From contig NZ_JAPEMC010000001.1 of assembly GCF_026343115.1 (NCBI RefSeq), positions 4,421,501 through 4,485,500 of the forward strand: a stretch of 64,000 bases of DNA, given 5' to 3'. The DNA is from Streptomyces sp. NBC_00102 (lineage in GTDB: Bacteria > Actinomycetota > Actinomycetes > Streptomycetales > Streptomycetaceae). This document shows, one piece after another, positions 1-7,846 of the stretch (its first letter is position 1; every line of letters begins with the position of its first letter). The position numbers and the translations under genes were made by a program. Under the pieces are notes generated by a model. It was not told the DNA's origin and did not search any database. It worked only from the letters and a program-made list of their open reading frames with translations.

Positions 1-253
1 CGAGATCCGGGGCGCCGGATTCGTACCGCCCGGCGCGGGAGGCCCGGCCGGGCTGGCCCGGCTCGTCGTCCGGATAGGGACGGTCCACGTCCACGTCCCG
101 CTGATCCCCGTCAGCGGCGGCTTCGCCAACCCGACCGACACCGTCCTCACCGTGCCCGTCCCGGTGGAGGTCGAACCCGGCTCGGTGGACGTCCAGGTGG
201 TGACCGCCGCCGGGGTGGAGACCAACAGCTGCCGGATCGACGTGACGGACTGA
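1..253 (+). CDS. 3' end of an unrecognised gene cut by the window edge
   Basis: The frame that opens at base 2 ends at TGA 251-253 and gives the last 83 residues of a protein whose start lies outside the window. The segment is rich in Gly, Pro and Val with alternating hydrophobic residues (LVVRIGTVHVHVPLIPV), as in beta-sandwich domains, and has one Cys near the end (NSCRIDV). I do not recognise the family and propose no function. It ends 14 bases before the convergent small membrane gene. Confidence 0.7.
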   Translation, partial: EIRGAGFVPPGAGGPAGLARLVVRIGTVHVHVPLIPVSGGFANPTDTVLTVPVPVEVEPGSVDVQVVTAAGVETNSCRIDVTD

Positions 254-267
254 CCCCCGGGTCGCCC

Positions 268-645
268 TCAGAACAGCGGCGACCGCACGAAGGCCGTGAA
301 GACCGTACCGGCGAGGATCAGCCAGAGCAGGACCGTGCTGGTCAGCAGGGAGCGCGCGACGGGGAGTGCGGCCGGGCGGTCGCGGAGCGAGGCGACGATC
401 CACCCGCAGGCCGCGCCGAGGAACGGCAGCCCGAAGAGCACCAGGGCGGCGCGCTGCAGAGCGAGCTTCGCCTCGTGGTTGCCCTGCCAGTCGGTGGCGC
501 TCTTGTTCCGGACCGTCTCCTCGGCGGAGTACCAGAACCCGAGGAGCAGCGGGACCAGGAGCACGGCGGTCACCATGAGCAGGACCGCGACCTTGCGGCG
601 GACCGGGGAAGCCTGGGAGTCCTGGAGGTCCTGGGAATCCGTCAT
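268..645 (-). CDS. small three-helix membrane protein, unknown function
   Basis: A 125-residue protein starting at ATG 645. A polar N-terminus (MTDSQDLQDSQ) is followed by three hydrophobic segments at about residues 19-39, 67-88 and 98-120. A charged loop lies between the first two (ETVRNKSATDWQGNHEAK). It looks like a conserved actinomycete integral membrane protein of unknown role. It is transcribed away from the DoxX-like gene, with a 215-base divergent gap. No catalytic motif is visible. Confidence 0.75.
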   Translation of the reverse strand: MTDSQDLQDSQASPVRRKVAVLLMVTAVLLVPLLLGFWYSAEETVRNKSATDWQGNHEAKLALQRAALVLFGLPFLGAACGWIVASLRDRPAALPVARSLLTSTVLLWLILAGTVFTAFVRSPLF

Positions 646-860
646 GCGGGCATCGTCGACGGAGACCCGCGTGCACCGCTACCCGTACCGCGTACGGAGA
701 CGGAAGAGGTGCGGGTTCGTGACGCACCCTCCCCGGTGCGGCGGACGGACCTGCGCGGCGGACGGACCTGCGCGGCCCGAACGGGTCGCCCCGCGGGGCC
801 CGCGTACGTATGTTCTTACGTATGGTCTGTTGACGGGGCAACGGAAAGGTGGGGCAGTTC

Positions 861-1376
861 ATGCAGGGCCACGGAAGCAACGGTTACGGACGCGTTCCCG
901 GCGAACCCAAGGGGCTGCGGGAGTACGCGCGCGAGTTCGCGCTGCTGCCGCTGCGCGTCTTCCTCGGCGTCACGTTCATCTACGCCGGGCTCGACAAACT
1001 GACGGACAGCACGTTCCTGTCGTCGAGCGGCGCCGGTTCGATCGGCGACCAGATGCGCGGGGTGCGCGACTCCGCCGGCGCCCCCTGGCTCGTCGACCTG
1101 GCCCTGCACGGCCCGGTCGGCTTCGGGTACGCCATCGCGCTCGGCGAACTCGCCGTCGGCATCGGCACCCTGTTCGGGCTCTGGGGCCGGCTCGCCGCAC
1201 TCGGCGGCGCCCTGATCTCGCTGAGTCTCTGGCTCACCGTGAGCTGGCAGGCGACCCCGTACTACTACGGCAACGACCTCGTCTACCTCATGGCCTGGCT
1301 GCCGCTGCTGCTCGCCGGATCGGGCCCCTTCTCGCTGGACACGCTCCTGCCGCCGCGCCGCCGCCGGAGCCTGTAG
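861..1376 (+). CDS. DoxX-family integral membrane protein
   Basis: A 171-residue protein with the DoxX layout: an amphipathic start, 'PLRVFLGVTFIYAGLDKL' (about 30-47) with the typical Arg and Asp-Lys around the first helix, then three more membrane segments, including 'GYAIALGELAVGIGTLFGLW' and 'LVYLMAWLPLLLAGSGPFSLD'. The family sits in the cytoplasmic membrane and is linked to oxidoreductase or quinone-related redox systems, but this member's role is unknown. ATG 861 is chosen over in-frame GTG 849 because GAAAGGTGGGG lies just upstream of it. The 3' end overlaps the convergent gene 1283-1546 by 94 bases. Confidence 0.85.
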   Translation: MQGHGSNGYGRVPGEPKGLREYAREFALLPLRVFLGVTFIYAGLDKLTDSTFLSSSGAGSIGDQMRGVRDSAGAPWLVDLALHGPVGFGYAIALGELAVGIGTLFGLWGRLAALGGALISLSLWLTVSWQATPYYYGNDLVYLMAWLPLLLAGSGPFSLDTLLPPRRRRSL

Positions 1377-1546
1377 GCGACCCAGGCGGCCACGGCGGCG
1401 AGGAAGAGACCGCCGCCCAGCACGGCGACGAAGAACACCCACGGCGCCCGCCAGGCCCCGGCCCAGTCGGCCGCGTACCCGGCCGACAGGGCCAGCAGGG
1501 TCAGGCCGGCCAGCGCGCGGCCCGGCCGGAACTCATGAAGCAGCAC
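1283..1546 (-). CDS. small membrane protein downstream of the PspC/LiaF-like gene
   Basis: An 87-residue protein with two predicted membrane helices (about residues 11-30 and 34-60), then an Arg-rich stretch (RLRRRRGGR) and a polar tail. GTG 1546 lies inside the end of the upstream PspC gene, overlapping its stop by 14 bases, so the two are translationally coupled. The last 94 bases run antisense under the DoxX gene. Small membrane proteins commonly follow the PspC gene in streptomycetes, which supports a real gene in envelope-stress context; the function is unknown. Confidence 0.6.
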   Translation of the reverse strand: MLLHEFRPGRALAGLTLLALSAGYAADWAGAWRAPWVFFVAVLGGGLFLAAVAAWVAYRLRRRRGGRSVSSEKGPDPASSSGSQAMR

Positions 1547-2975
1547 GGGTGACCTCCACCTGTCCGAGACCGACTTCCAGGCGCAGCTCGACCGTACCGG
1601 CCGGGTCCGCGCCCCTGGGGGGCGCGAGCGTGCGGGTGGTCCGGCGGTCCGGCGCGATGTCGATGTCCTGCCCGGCCGGATCGCCGGGCAGGGTCACGTC
1701 CCCGAGCCCGACCTCGGCCCGCACCCGGACCGTCGCGTCCTGCGGGACGACCACCACCACGCGCCCGGCCCCCACCTCCACCCGGGTGGAGAGGGTGGTC
1801 CCCAACGGGACGTCCAGACCGGACAGGTCGAGCCGGGCGGTGCCGGCCCCGATGTCGTACGACGGTTCCAGGGCGGCGGCGGTGACGGGACGCCACTGGG
1901 TCCGCGCCCAGGTCGTCCCGATGTCCCTCGGCAGTACCGTCGACGCCGCGAGCACCCCCGTGACGAGCAGCGCGAACACCAGCGTCCCGAAGCCGGTCCG
2001 CCCGAGGAACGAGGCGACCAGCAGCCCCACCCCGAGCACGGCCAGCGCCGCGACGGCTCCGATCTGGAGGCTCTCGCCCAGCGGATGCCTGTCCCAGCCG
2101 GGCCACGCCGCGGCCACCCCGGCGACGATCGCCAGGAACCGCACCAGGAACCCGATCGAGTGCGGCCCGTGGGTGCGCTCCCTCGGATCGGTGGCGACCG
2201 GCGGCAGCCCGTCGGCGGCCGGCGGTACGTACGTCCCATGCCTTCCGGCCACCCGGCGCACCCGGCGCGCCCGGCCCGCCGCGTCCGCCAGGTGCGAACC
2301 GCCCGCCCTGCCGGGCACCGCGTCCGCCGGGCCCCACAGATAGCCGGAGCCCACCGGCCCCGTCGTGCCGTCCTTGACGATCGGGTCCCGCCACCACGAG
2401 GGCCCGGCCGGCGCCGGGGGCGCCTGGACCTCCGGCGGCACCGAGCCCCGTCCGGCGGGCGGCGGAGGAGGAGTGACGCGTACGGCGGGCGGTACGGAGT
2501 CCCCGGCGGCCCGGTCCGGCTCGGTCTCCGTGGCGGCGGCACGGCCGTGCCGGGTCCACACCGAGAACCCGGCCACGGCCACCACCAGCATGGCGGCGAA
2601 CGCCAGCACCCCGCCGTTGTTGATCATCGAGAGGAAGAGCCCGCAGCCGACCAGCGCGAGGAGCAGCGCCACCAGCGACGCGCCCTCCACCCGGCCGGAG
2701 AGCAGCCTGCGGAACTCGTTCTCCTCCTCGCCCTCCACCGGGAGCAGCAGCCACGCGAAGCCGTAGACGATCAGCCCGGTGCCGCCCGCGACGGCGAGGA
2801 CGCCGAGGACCACGCGGAAGATGACCGGGTCCACGTCGAAGTAACGGCCTAGACCGCCGCACACCCCCGCCACCACCTTCTGCCGGGGGCTCCGCGTCAG
2901 CTGCGGCTTCGGTGCGCTCTTCGGTGCGCCGGGGGGCGCCTCGCCGGGGGGCGCGGCGGACGGGGAAGCGGTCAT
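1533..2975 (-). CDS. PspC domain protein with LiaF-like C-terminal domain
   Basis: A 480-residue membrane protein. A Pro/Ala-rich head is followed by a PspC domain at about residues 28-90, with the hallmark 'VVAGVCGGLGRYFDVDP' and a membrane helix. Further helices follow, then a Pro-rich linker, four more hydrophobic segments, and a C-terminal beta-rich domain (from about residue 385: ARLDLSGLDVPLG, VEVGAGRVVVVVP) like the LiaF/toast-rack domain. Such proteins sense or modulate envelope stress. ATG 2975 was chosen because the PspC domain lies close behind it and no ribosome-site support exists further upstream. It is divergent from a PspC histidine kinase, so it is probably the LiaF-like partner of that system. 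Confidence 0.85.
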   Translation of the reverse strand: MTASPSAAPPGEAPPGAPKSAPKPQLTRSPRQKVVAGVCGGLGRYFDVDPVIFRVVLGVLAVAGGTGLIVYGFAWLLLPVEGEEENEFRRLLSGRVEGASLVALLLALVGCGLFLSMINNGGVLAFAAMLVVAVAGFSVWTRHGRAAATETEPDRAAGDSVPPAVRVTPPPPPAGRGSVPPEVQAPPAPAGPSWWRDPIVKDGTTGPVGSGYLWGPADAVPGRAGGSHLADAAGRARRVRRVAGRHGTYVPPAADGLPPVATDPRERTHGPHSIGFLVRFLAIVAGVAAAWPGWDRHPLGESLQIGAVAALAVLGVGLLVASFLGRTGFGTLVFALLVTGVLAASTVLPRDIGTTWARTQWRPVTAAALEPSYDIGAGTARLDLSGLDVPLGTTLSTRVEVGAGRVVVVVPQDATVRVRAEVGLGDVTLPGDPAGQDIDIAPDRRTTRTLAPPRGADPAGTVELRLEVGLGQVEVTRAAS

Positions 2976-3096
2976 GGCTCCATGGTGACGGCCCGAAGGC
3001 TTCCGTGGGACCCACGGCGACCCTGGTCGTTCCCTGATATGGGAGTAGGGGCCGTCCCTGATGCCCCGGCACACCCGGACGTGTGACGATCGGTCC
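2976..3096. promoter_or_regulatory. divergent control region of the PspC / sensor-kinase module
   Basis: A 121-base divergent gap. It holds a repeated element, TCCCTGAT at two places about 25 bases apart (near 3032 and 3054), with an interposed CATATCAGGG-like dyad (CCCTGATATGGG). These could be binding sites for the LuxR-type regulator encoded at 4389, because such systems are often autoregulated. The link is an inference only. Confidence 0.35.
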
Positions 3097-4392
3097 ATGC
3101 CAACCGCCACGTCCCGAGCCGCCGGTGCGCCGGTCACCGACCCGGAGGAACCACCGGCGCGCAAGCTGTACCGCAGCGCCGAGGGGCGGATGCTGGGCGG
3201 CGTCGCGCGTGGCCTCGCCGGGCACCTCGGACTCCCGGTCGTCTGGGTGCGGCTCGTCTTCCTCGGACTGTTCCTGGCGGACGGCCTCGGCGCGCTGCTC
3301 TACGCGGTGTTCTGGATCGTGGTGCCGCTCGGCGTCGGCGGAGTCGGTGGTGTCGACGGCTCGCGCTCCCTTTTCGAGACGGACCCGGACGGCATCCGCC
3401 GGCTCCGCAAGCCCGACAAGGGACAGGTCTTCGCCCTCGTCGGGCTCTTCGTCGGCGCCCTGATCTTCCTCGCCAACGTCAACATGGGCAGCGGCGCCGA
3501 CCGCTACATCTGGCCCATCCTCCTCATCGGCGCCGGCTCCGTGCTGGTCTGGCGGCAGGCCGACAACGCCCGCCGCGCCCAGTGGATGGAGGTGGGCCGC
3601 CGCCGCGGCATGCTGCATCTCGCGCGCGGACTCGCCGGGGTCGCGCTCGTCGGCCTCGGGCTCGCCGCCTTCCTGGTGGTACGCGGCTCGGCCGCCCAGC
3701 TCGGCAACGTCCTCACCGCAGCCATCGCGGTCCTCACCGGCATCGCGCTGCTGGCCGGCCCCTATCTCGTACGGATGACCCAGGACCTCTCCGAGGAGCG
3801 CCTGATGCGCATCCGCGCCCAGGAGCGCGCCGAGGTCGCGGCCCACGTCCACGACTCGGTGCTGCACACCCTCACCCTGATCCAGCGCAACGCCGAGGAC
3901 GCCGGAGAGGTCCGCAGGCTGGCCCGCGCCCAGGAACGCGAGCTGCGGAACTGGCTGTACGACCCCACCGGCACCGGCAAGGACGCCGACGACGAACCCA
4001 CCACCCTCGCCGAGGCCGTGAAACGCGCCGCCGCCGAGGTCGAGGACAAGCACGGCGTCCCGCTGGAGGTCGTCGTCGTCGGCGACTGCCCGCTGGACGA
4101 GAAGATCACCGCCCAGCTCCAGGCCGCGCGCGAGGCGATGGTGAACGCAGCCAAGTACGGTGGCGAGGGCGGCGCGGTCCAGGTCTACGCGGAGGTCGAG
4201 GGCCGGACGGTCTTCATCTCCGTACGCGACCGGGGGCCCGGGTTCGACCTGGACGCGGTCCCCGAGGATCGCATGGGTGTACGAGAATCGATCGTCGGCC
4301 GGATGCGGCGCAACGGCGGCACGGCCCGGCTCCGGTCGGTGCCCGGCGGCGGCACGGAAGTCGAGCTGGAGATGGAGAGGGCGGGCGAATGA
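3097..4392 (+). CDS. PspC-domain sensor histidine kinase (HisKA_3/NarL class)
   Basis: A 431-residue sensor. An N-terminal PspC domain ('MLGGVARGLAGHLGLPVVWVR', about residues 28-85) is followed by membrane segments near 105-123, 135-150, 178-196 and 203-225. The cytoplasmic kinase has the phosphoacceptor H252 in 'VHDSVLHTL', the N-box at N350 (AREAMVNAAKYGG) and the G-box 'DRGPGFDLD'. It should autophosphorylate and pass phosphate to the response regulator encoded next, with which it overlaps by ATGA. ATG 3097 was preferred over ATG 3061, which lies in the likely promoter. With the divergent LiaF-like gene this forms a LiaFSR-like envelope-stress module. Confidence 0.9.
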   Translation: MPTATSRAAGAPVTDPEEPPARKLYRSAEGRMLGGVARGLAGHLGLPVVWVRLVFLGLFLADGLGALLYAVFWIVVPLGVGGVGGVDGSRSLFETDPDGIRRLRKPDKGQVFALVGLFVGALIFLANVNMGSGADRYIWPILLIGAGSVLVWRQADNARRAQWMEVGRRRGMLHLARGLAGVALVGLGLAAFLVVRGSAAQLGNVLTAAIAVLTGIALLAGPYLVRMTQDLSEERLMRIRAQERAEVAAHVHDSVLHTLTLIQRNAEDAGEVRRLARAQERELRNWLYDPTGTGKDADDEPTTLAEAVKRAAAEVEDKHGVPLEVVVVGDCPLDEKITAQLQAAREAMVNAAKYGGEGGAVQVYAEVEGRTVFISVRDRGPGFDLDAVPEDRMGVRESIVGRMRRNGGTARLRSVPGGGTEVELEMERAGE

Positions 4393-5087
4393 CCGAGAAC
4401 ACCGAAGCGGCGACCCAGGGACCGGAGCGCCGGGTACGGGTCGTCCTCGTGGACGACCACCGGATGTTCCGCACCGGCGTCCAGGCCGAGATCGGCCGCA
4501 CCGAGGAGACCGGGGTCGAGGTCGTCGGCGAGGCCGCCGACGTCGACCAGGCCGTCACCGTCATCACGGCGACCCGCCCCGAGGTCGTCCTCCTCGACGT
4601 CCACCTCCCCGGCGGCGGCGGCGTCGAGGTGCTGCGCCGCTGCGCCCCGCTGATGTCGGCCGCCCAGAACCCGGTCCGCTTCCTCGCGCTCTCCGTCTCC
4701 GACGCGGCCGAGGACGTCATCGGGGTCATCCGGGGCGGCGCCCGCGGCTACGTCACCAAGACGATCACCGGCGACGACCTGGTCAACTCCGTCTTCCGGG
4801 TGCAGGAGGGCGACGCGGTCTTCTCGCCCCGCCTGGCCGGCTTCGTGCTCGACGCCTTCGCTTCCACCGACGCCCCGCCCGTCGACGAGGACCTGGACCG
4901 GCTCACCCAGCGCGAGCGCGAGGTGCTGCGGCTGATCGCCCGGGGATACGCGTACAAGGAGATCGCGAAGCAGCTCTTCATCTCGGTGAAGACGGTGGAG
5001 TCGCACGTCTCCGCGGTGCTCCGCAAGCTCCAGCTCTCGAACCGCCACGAGCTGACCCGCTGGGCGACCGCCCGCCGGCTGGTCTGA
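4389..5087 (+). CDS. NarL/LuxR-family response regulator
   Basis: A 232-residue response regulator. The receiver domain (about 16-140) has the acidic pair in 'VLVDDHRMF', phospho-acceptor D70 in 'VVLLDVHLP' and a conserved Lys in 'GYVTKTI'. The C-terminal LuxR helix-turn-helix (about 165-228) has the signature 'LTQREREVLRLIARGYAYKEIA' split around 'KTVESHVS'. Its start overlaps the kinase stop (ATGA), so the two form an operon. It ends 34 bases from the convergent NlpC/P60 gene. Targets are unknown; the divergent PspC gene is the obvious candidate. Confidence 0.93.
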   Translation: MTENTEAATQGPERRVRVVLVDDHRMFRTGVQAEIGRTEETGVEVVGEAADVDQAVTVITATRPEVVLLDVHLPGGGGVEVLRRCAPLMSAAQNPVRFLALSVSDAAEDVIGVIRGGARGYVTKTITGDDLVNSVFRVQEGDAVFSPRLAGFVLDAFASTDAPPVDEDLDRLTQREREVLRLIARGYAYKEIAKQLFISVKTVESHVSAVLRKLQLSNRHELTRWATARRLV

Positions 5088-5121
5088 CGCGTCGCGCTCG
5101 TCGTTCGCGAGGCATGAGCCG

Positions 5122-6186
5122 TCACGCCACCCGGGTCGCCCCCGCGAACGGCATCTGGTCGATCGGGGCGATCCGGATCGGCGCTCCCGGGTGCGGGGCG
5201 TGGATCATCTTGCCGTCGCCGATGTACAGGCCGACATGGCTGATCCCGGAGTAGAAGAACACCAGGTCACCGGGGGCGAGCTGGGAGCGGGAGACCCGCT
5301 GCCCGGCGTTGATCTGGGTGTAGGTGGTGCGTGGCAGCGAGACGCCCGCCGCCTGCCAGGCGGCCTGGGTGAGGCCGGAGCAGTCGTACGCGGACGGGCC
5401 GGTGGCGCCCCAGACGTACGGCTTGCCGAGCGCCCCGTACGCGAAGGCGACGGCCTGCGCGGCGCGGGAGTTCGGGGCGGCGACGGCGCCGGGCGCGGCA
5501 CTCGTGCCACCGGTGCCGGAGGAGCCGCCGGTGCCGGAGGCGTCCTCGTATCCGGCGCGCTCGGCGGCGGTGAGGGTGTGCAGGAGCTTGCGGGCGTCGG
5601 CGAGGCTGCTGGTGATCTTCTTCTTGTGCCGGGCCAGCTCGGCCTCGCGGTCGGCGAGCACGGCGGACTCGTCCTCGGCCCGGGCCCGGACCTGGTCGAT
5701 CCCGGCGATCTGGCGCCGGATGCCGCTGATGGCCCCGGCCTGGCGGTCGCCCGCCATCGCGACGTACGAGGAGCGTTCCAGGTACTCGTCGGGGTCCGAG
5801 GTCAGCAGCAGCTGGAGCGCGGGGTCCAGCCCTCCCGAGCGGTACTGCGCGGCGGCGAGCGAACCCAGCTCGTGCCGGGAGTCGTTGAGGAGAGCCGTGC
5901 GGCGGGCCGCCTCGTCGCGCAGCGCGTCCACCGAGCGGGCGGCCTCGCCGGCCTTCTCCCTGGCGCCGTTGTACCGCTCGGTGGCGGCCTCGGCGTCCCG
6001 GTAGAGCTGGTCCACCTTCGCCTTGACCTGGGCCGTGGTGAGCCGGGGCTCCGCCTGGGCGGAACCGGTCGCGGCGGTCGCGGTGGCCGCCCCGGCGAGC
6101 GCCAGGGCGGCGGCGGAGCGGGCAGCAGAACCGGTGAAGAGGCGCTGCTTGGGCTTGCGGTGAGCTGATTTCCGGTGCGCGGCCAC
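5122..6186 (-). CDS. secreted NlpC/P60 peptidoglycan hydrolase
   Basis: A 354-residue exported enzyme. A basic, twin hydrophobic signal region (about 1-46) is followed by a long coiled coil (about 50-215), a Gly/Ser linker, and an NlpC/P60 domain (about 240-354). The catalytic Cys is C269 in 'YDCSGLTQAAW'; the catalytic His is in 'ISHVGLYIGDG', and a third polar residue follows in 'MIHAPHPG'. The family cleaves peptide cross-links in peptidoglycan, and the coiled coil usually holds the enzyme at the wall. GTG 6186 is chosen by the AGGAAGGA site upstream and by the start 'VAAHRKSAHRKPK', matching the paralogue at 7847-9001. Its leader holds a long hairpin and, unlike the paralogue, no recognisable c-di-AMP riboswitch. 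Confidence 0.9.
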   Translation of the reverse strand: MAAHRKSAHRKPKQRLFTGSAARSAAALALAGAATATAATGSAQAEPRLTTAQVKAKVDQLYRDAEAATERYNGAREKAGEAARSVDALRDEAARRTALLNDSRHELGSLAAAQYRSGGLDPALQLLLTSDPDEYLERSSYVAMAGDRQAGAISGIRRQIAGIDQVRARAEDESAVLADREAELARHKKKITSSLADARKLLHTLTAAERAGYEDASGTGGSSGTGGTSAAPGAVAAPNSRAAQAVAFAYGALGKPYVWGATGPSAYDCSGLTQAAWQAAGVSLPRTTYTQINAGQRVSRSQLAPGDLVFFYSGISHVGLYIGDGKMIHAPHPGAPIRIAPIDQMPFAGATRVA

Positions 6187-6620
6187 GAGGTCCGCATCCT
6201 TCCTGTCGGCTGCCCGCCCGGGGGGTACCGGCGGGCCCGGCGGACCCCGGCGGCGCGCGCCACATGGGGGAGGGCGGGCACCACCGGGATCGTTCGGCCA
6301 GGTGACCGGTGCCACCCGTCAGGGGGCGGCAAGGCGGGCCGGTCACCCAGGGCGTGTCGTCGAAGTGCCATGCCTCCGGCCGGATGACGGCACTTTGACG
6401 ACACGCCCTGGGAGGGACGCTAACCCCGGGGTCGGCCCAGAAGGCGTCATGATCGAAATTGACCTCCGGTGACGTTTCGCCTTCGGAGTGTGACCGTCGG
6501 AGTGGAGGGTGACCCGGTCATATTCGTGCAGCTTCGGGAAAAGGCCGCCAGGGGCATCGAGCGACGAGTAAGCCCCACCTGACCGTCGAGGGGTGATACG
6601 GCCGTCGTTAGGCTGCCGGC
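6187..6620. other. intergenic region between NlpC/P60 gene and small membrane gene
   Basis: A divergent 434-base gap without a convincing gene. It contains the long hairpin at 6346-6412, a CCCCGGGG palindrome near 6425 (complement strand reads GGGGTTAGCGT, a possible -10 for the hydrolase), and a G-rich stretch near the hydrolase start. The ydaO riboswitch landmarks seen upstream of the second hydrolase are missing here. Confidence 0.5.
6346..6412. repeat. 24-bp inverted repeat (long hairpin) in the NlpC/P60 leader
   Basis: The arms 6346-6369 and 6389-6412 are 24 bases each and pair with a single mismatch around a 19-base loop. The arm core GGGCGTGTCGTC resembles the terminal inverted repeats of small Streptomyces insertion sequences, so this may be a minimal IS-derived (MITE-like) element. 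Alternatively it is an attenuator hairpin in the 5' leader of the hydrolase gene that starts at 6186. No transposase is present. Confidence 0.7.
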
Positions 6621-6974
6621 ATGTCTGTACTCATCCATGTCTTCGTCGCCCTGCACATCATCGGCATCGCCTCCCTGCTGGGCGGCTTCCTGACACAGAT
6701 GAAGGCGATGGGTACCAACACCGCCCGGTTCTCGCCCGCGATGCTGCACGGCGCACTCACCATGCTGGTCACCGGCATCGCCCTCGTCGGCTTCCACCAG
6801 GCCGACGACAGCCCGGTCAACAACGTCAAGATCGGCATCAAGCTGCTGATCCTCGTCGTGATCCTGGCCCTCATCTACCTCAAGCGCGACGAGGAGAAGG
6901 TGTCCAAGGGCGCCTTCGCCGCCGTCGGCGGACTGACCGTCGCCAACATCTTCATCGCCACCCTCTGGACCTGA
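6621..6974 (+). CDS. small four-helix membrane protein, unknown function
   Basis: A 117-residue protein with four predicted membrane segments: about 3-25, 44-62, 71-88 and 97-116. Between the second and third lies a short polar loop 'QADDSPVNNVK'. The first helix contains His residues (LIHVFVALHIIG) reminiscent of haem- or metal-linked membrane proteins, but no family is assigned. It stands alone, with ATG 6621 close behind a probable -10 (GTTAGGCT), so a short leader is likely. Confidence 0.8.
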   Translation: MSVLIHVFVALHIIGIASLLGGFLTQMKAMGTNTARFSPAMLHGALTMLVTGIALVGFHQADDSPVNNVKIGIKLLILVVILALIYLKRDEEKVSKGAFAAVGGLTVANIFIATLWT

Positions 6975-7044
6975 TCGGGCCCGGGCGGGCGACCTGATCC
7001 CGCCCTGCGGGGGTGTGTCGGCGCGGCCCCTTAGGGTGCCGGGC

Positions 7045-7776
7045 ATGATCACACGCCCCACGGAAAACGCGGACGGGCCGTACGGCGCCGCCTTTCTGCC
7101 ACGCTGCCGGATCGACCTCGAAGCGGCGGAGATGCCGGTCGCCGAGCCGGTGGCGAAGTTCGGCGGGGACCCGGTCTGGCTCTCCGCACCCGCCTGGCCG
7201 GTGGACCCGCACTCCGGGGTGCCGCTGGTGTTCGTCGGCCAGTTCCCGGTCCCCGGCGACGAGCTCCGCCTGGCCTACCTCTTCCTCGGCGAGGAGGACA
7301 TGATCATGGGCGGGCTGGGGCCGGAGGACGGGGACGGCGTCCTGCTGGTCCAGCCCGGCGGCCGCATACCCTCCTTCGCCGCGATCGGTCCGCCCGGAAC
7401 GCGCGGCCGGACGCTCTGGCGCTGGGGGCCCGACGACGCGGAGATCCCCGTCGAGTGGCGCGTCCACCTGCGTCCGGTGGAGCCGGAGGTGGACCGCTCC
7501 ATCGACGCCCAGGCCGCCTGGGAGCGTGGCATGCGGGGTGAAGGTCCGGCCGTCGCCCAGCCCGGCGGCGAGGACCTGCACGACTACGTCGGCGGAACCG
7601 CCTGCTATCCGAACCACGAGGCGCGGGTGGACGCCCCCTGGCAGTTCCTCTTCAAGCTGAGCGACGCCGGCGAGGCCGAGGACGACCCGTACTTCCTCAA
7701 CTTCGGTTACGGCTACGGATTCGCCTTCGTCAGCCCCGACCACCGCGAAGGACGCTTCTACTGGGAATGCTCGTAG
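7045..7776 (+). CDS. DUF1963 (YwqG-like) family protein
   Basis: A 243-residue soluble protein. 'PVWLSAPAWPVDPHSGVPLVFVGQFP' (quoted in part: VPLVFVGQFPVPG) is the DUF1963 hallmark, and the C-terminal 'WQFLFKLSD' plus 'NFGYGYGFAFVSPD' complete the fold. The family is widespread in bacteria and its biochemical role is unknown. ATG 7045 is chosen over the upstream in-frame start because the family N-terminus begins near 'RPTENADGPYG' and a clear TTAGGGT -10-like element sits about 15 bases upstream. The stop is 70 bases from the convergent NlpC/P60 gene. Confidence 0.75.
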   Translation: MITRPTENADGPYGAAFLPRCRIDLEAAEMPVAEPVAKFGGDPVWLSAPAWPVDPHSGVPLVFVGQFPVPGDELRLAYLFLGEEDMIMGGLGPEDGDGVLLVQPGGRIPSFAAIGPPGTRGRTLWRWGPDDAEIPVEWRVHLRPVEPEVDRSIDAQAAWERGMRGEGPAVAQPGGEDLHDYVGGTACYPNHEARVDAPWQFLFKLSDAGEAEDDPYFLNFGYGYGFAFVSPDHREGRFYWECS

Positions 7777-7846
7777 CCGCCGCTCCGGTCCGGCACCCGG
7801 CAGGCGGGGGCCGGACGGTGTGGCGGGGGCGGGAGCAGCCCGCCGG

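Noticed and set aside
1501..4053. Very long open frames opposite or across real genes (for example 850 residues at 1501-4053 and 1356 residues at 9196-13266 on the complement strand)
   Set aside because: They are Arg/Gly/Ala-rich shadow frames of high-GC DNA, overlap well-supported genes such as pspC and pcrA on the other strand, and lack any domain.
6187..6440. c-di-AMP riboswitch upstream of the first NlpC/P60 gene
   Set aside because: The conserved blocks GGGGTGAATC, GTAGGGC and CAGCTAACCCGGTAGGCG are not found there; only a long hairpin is.
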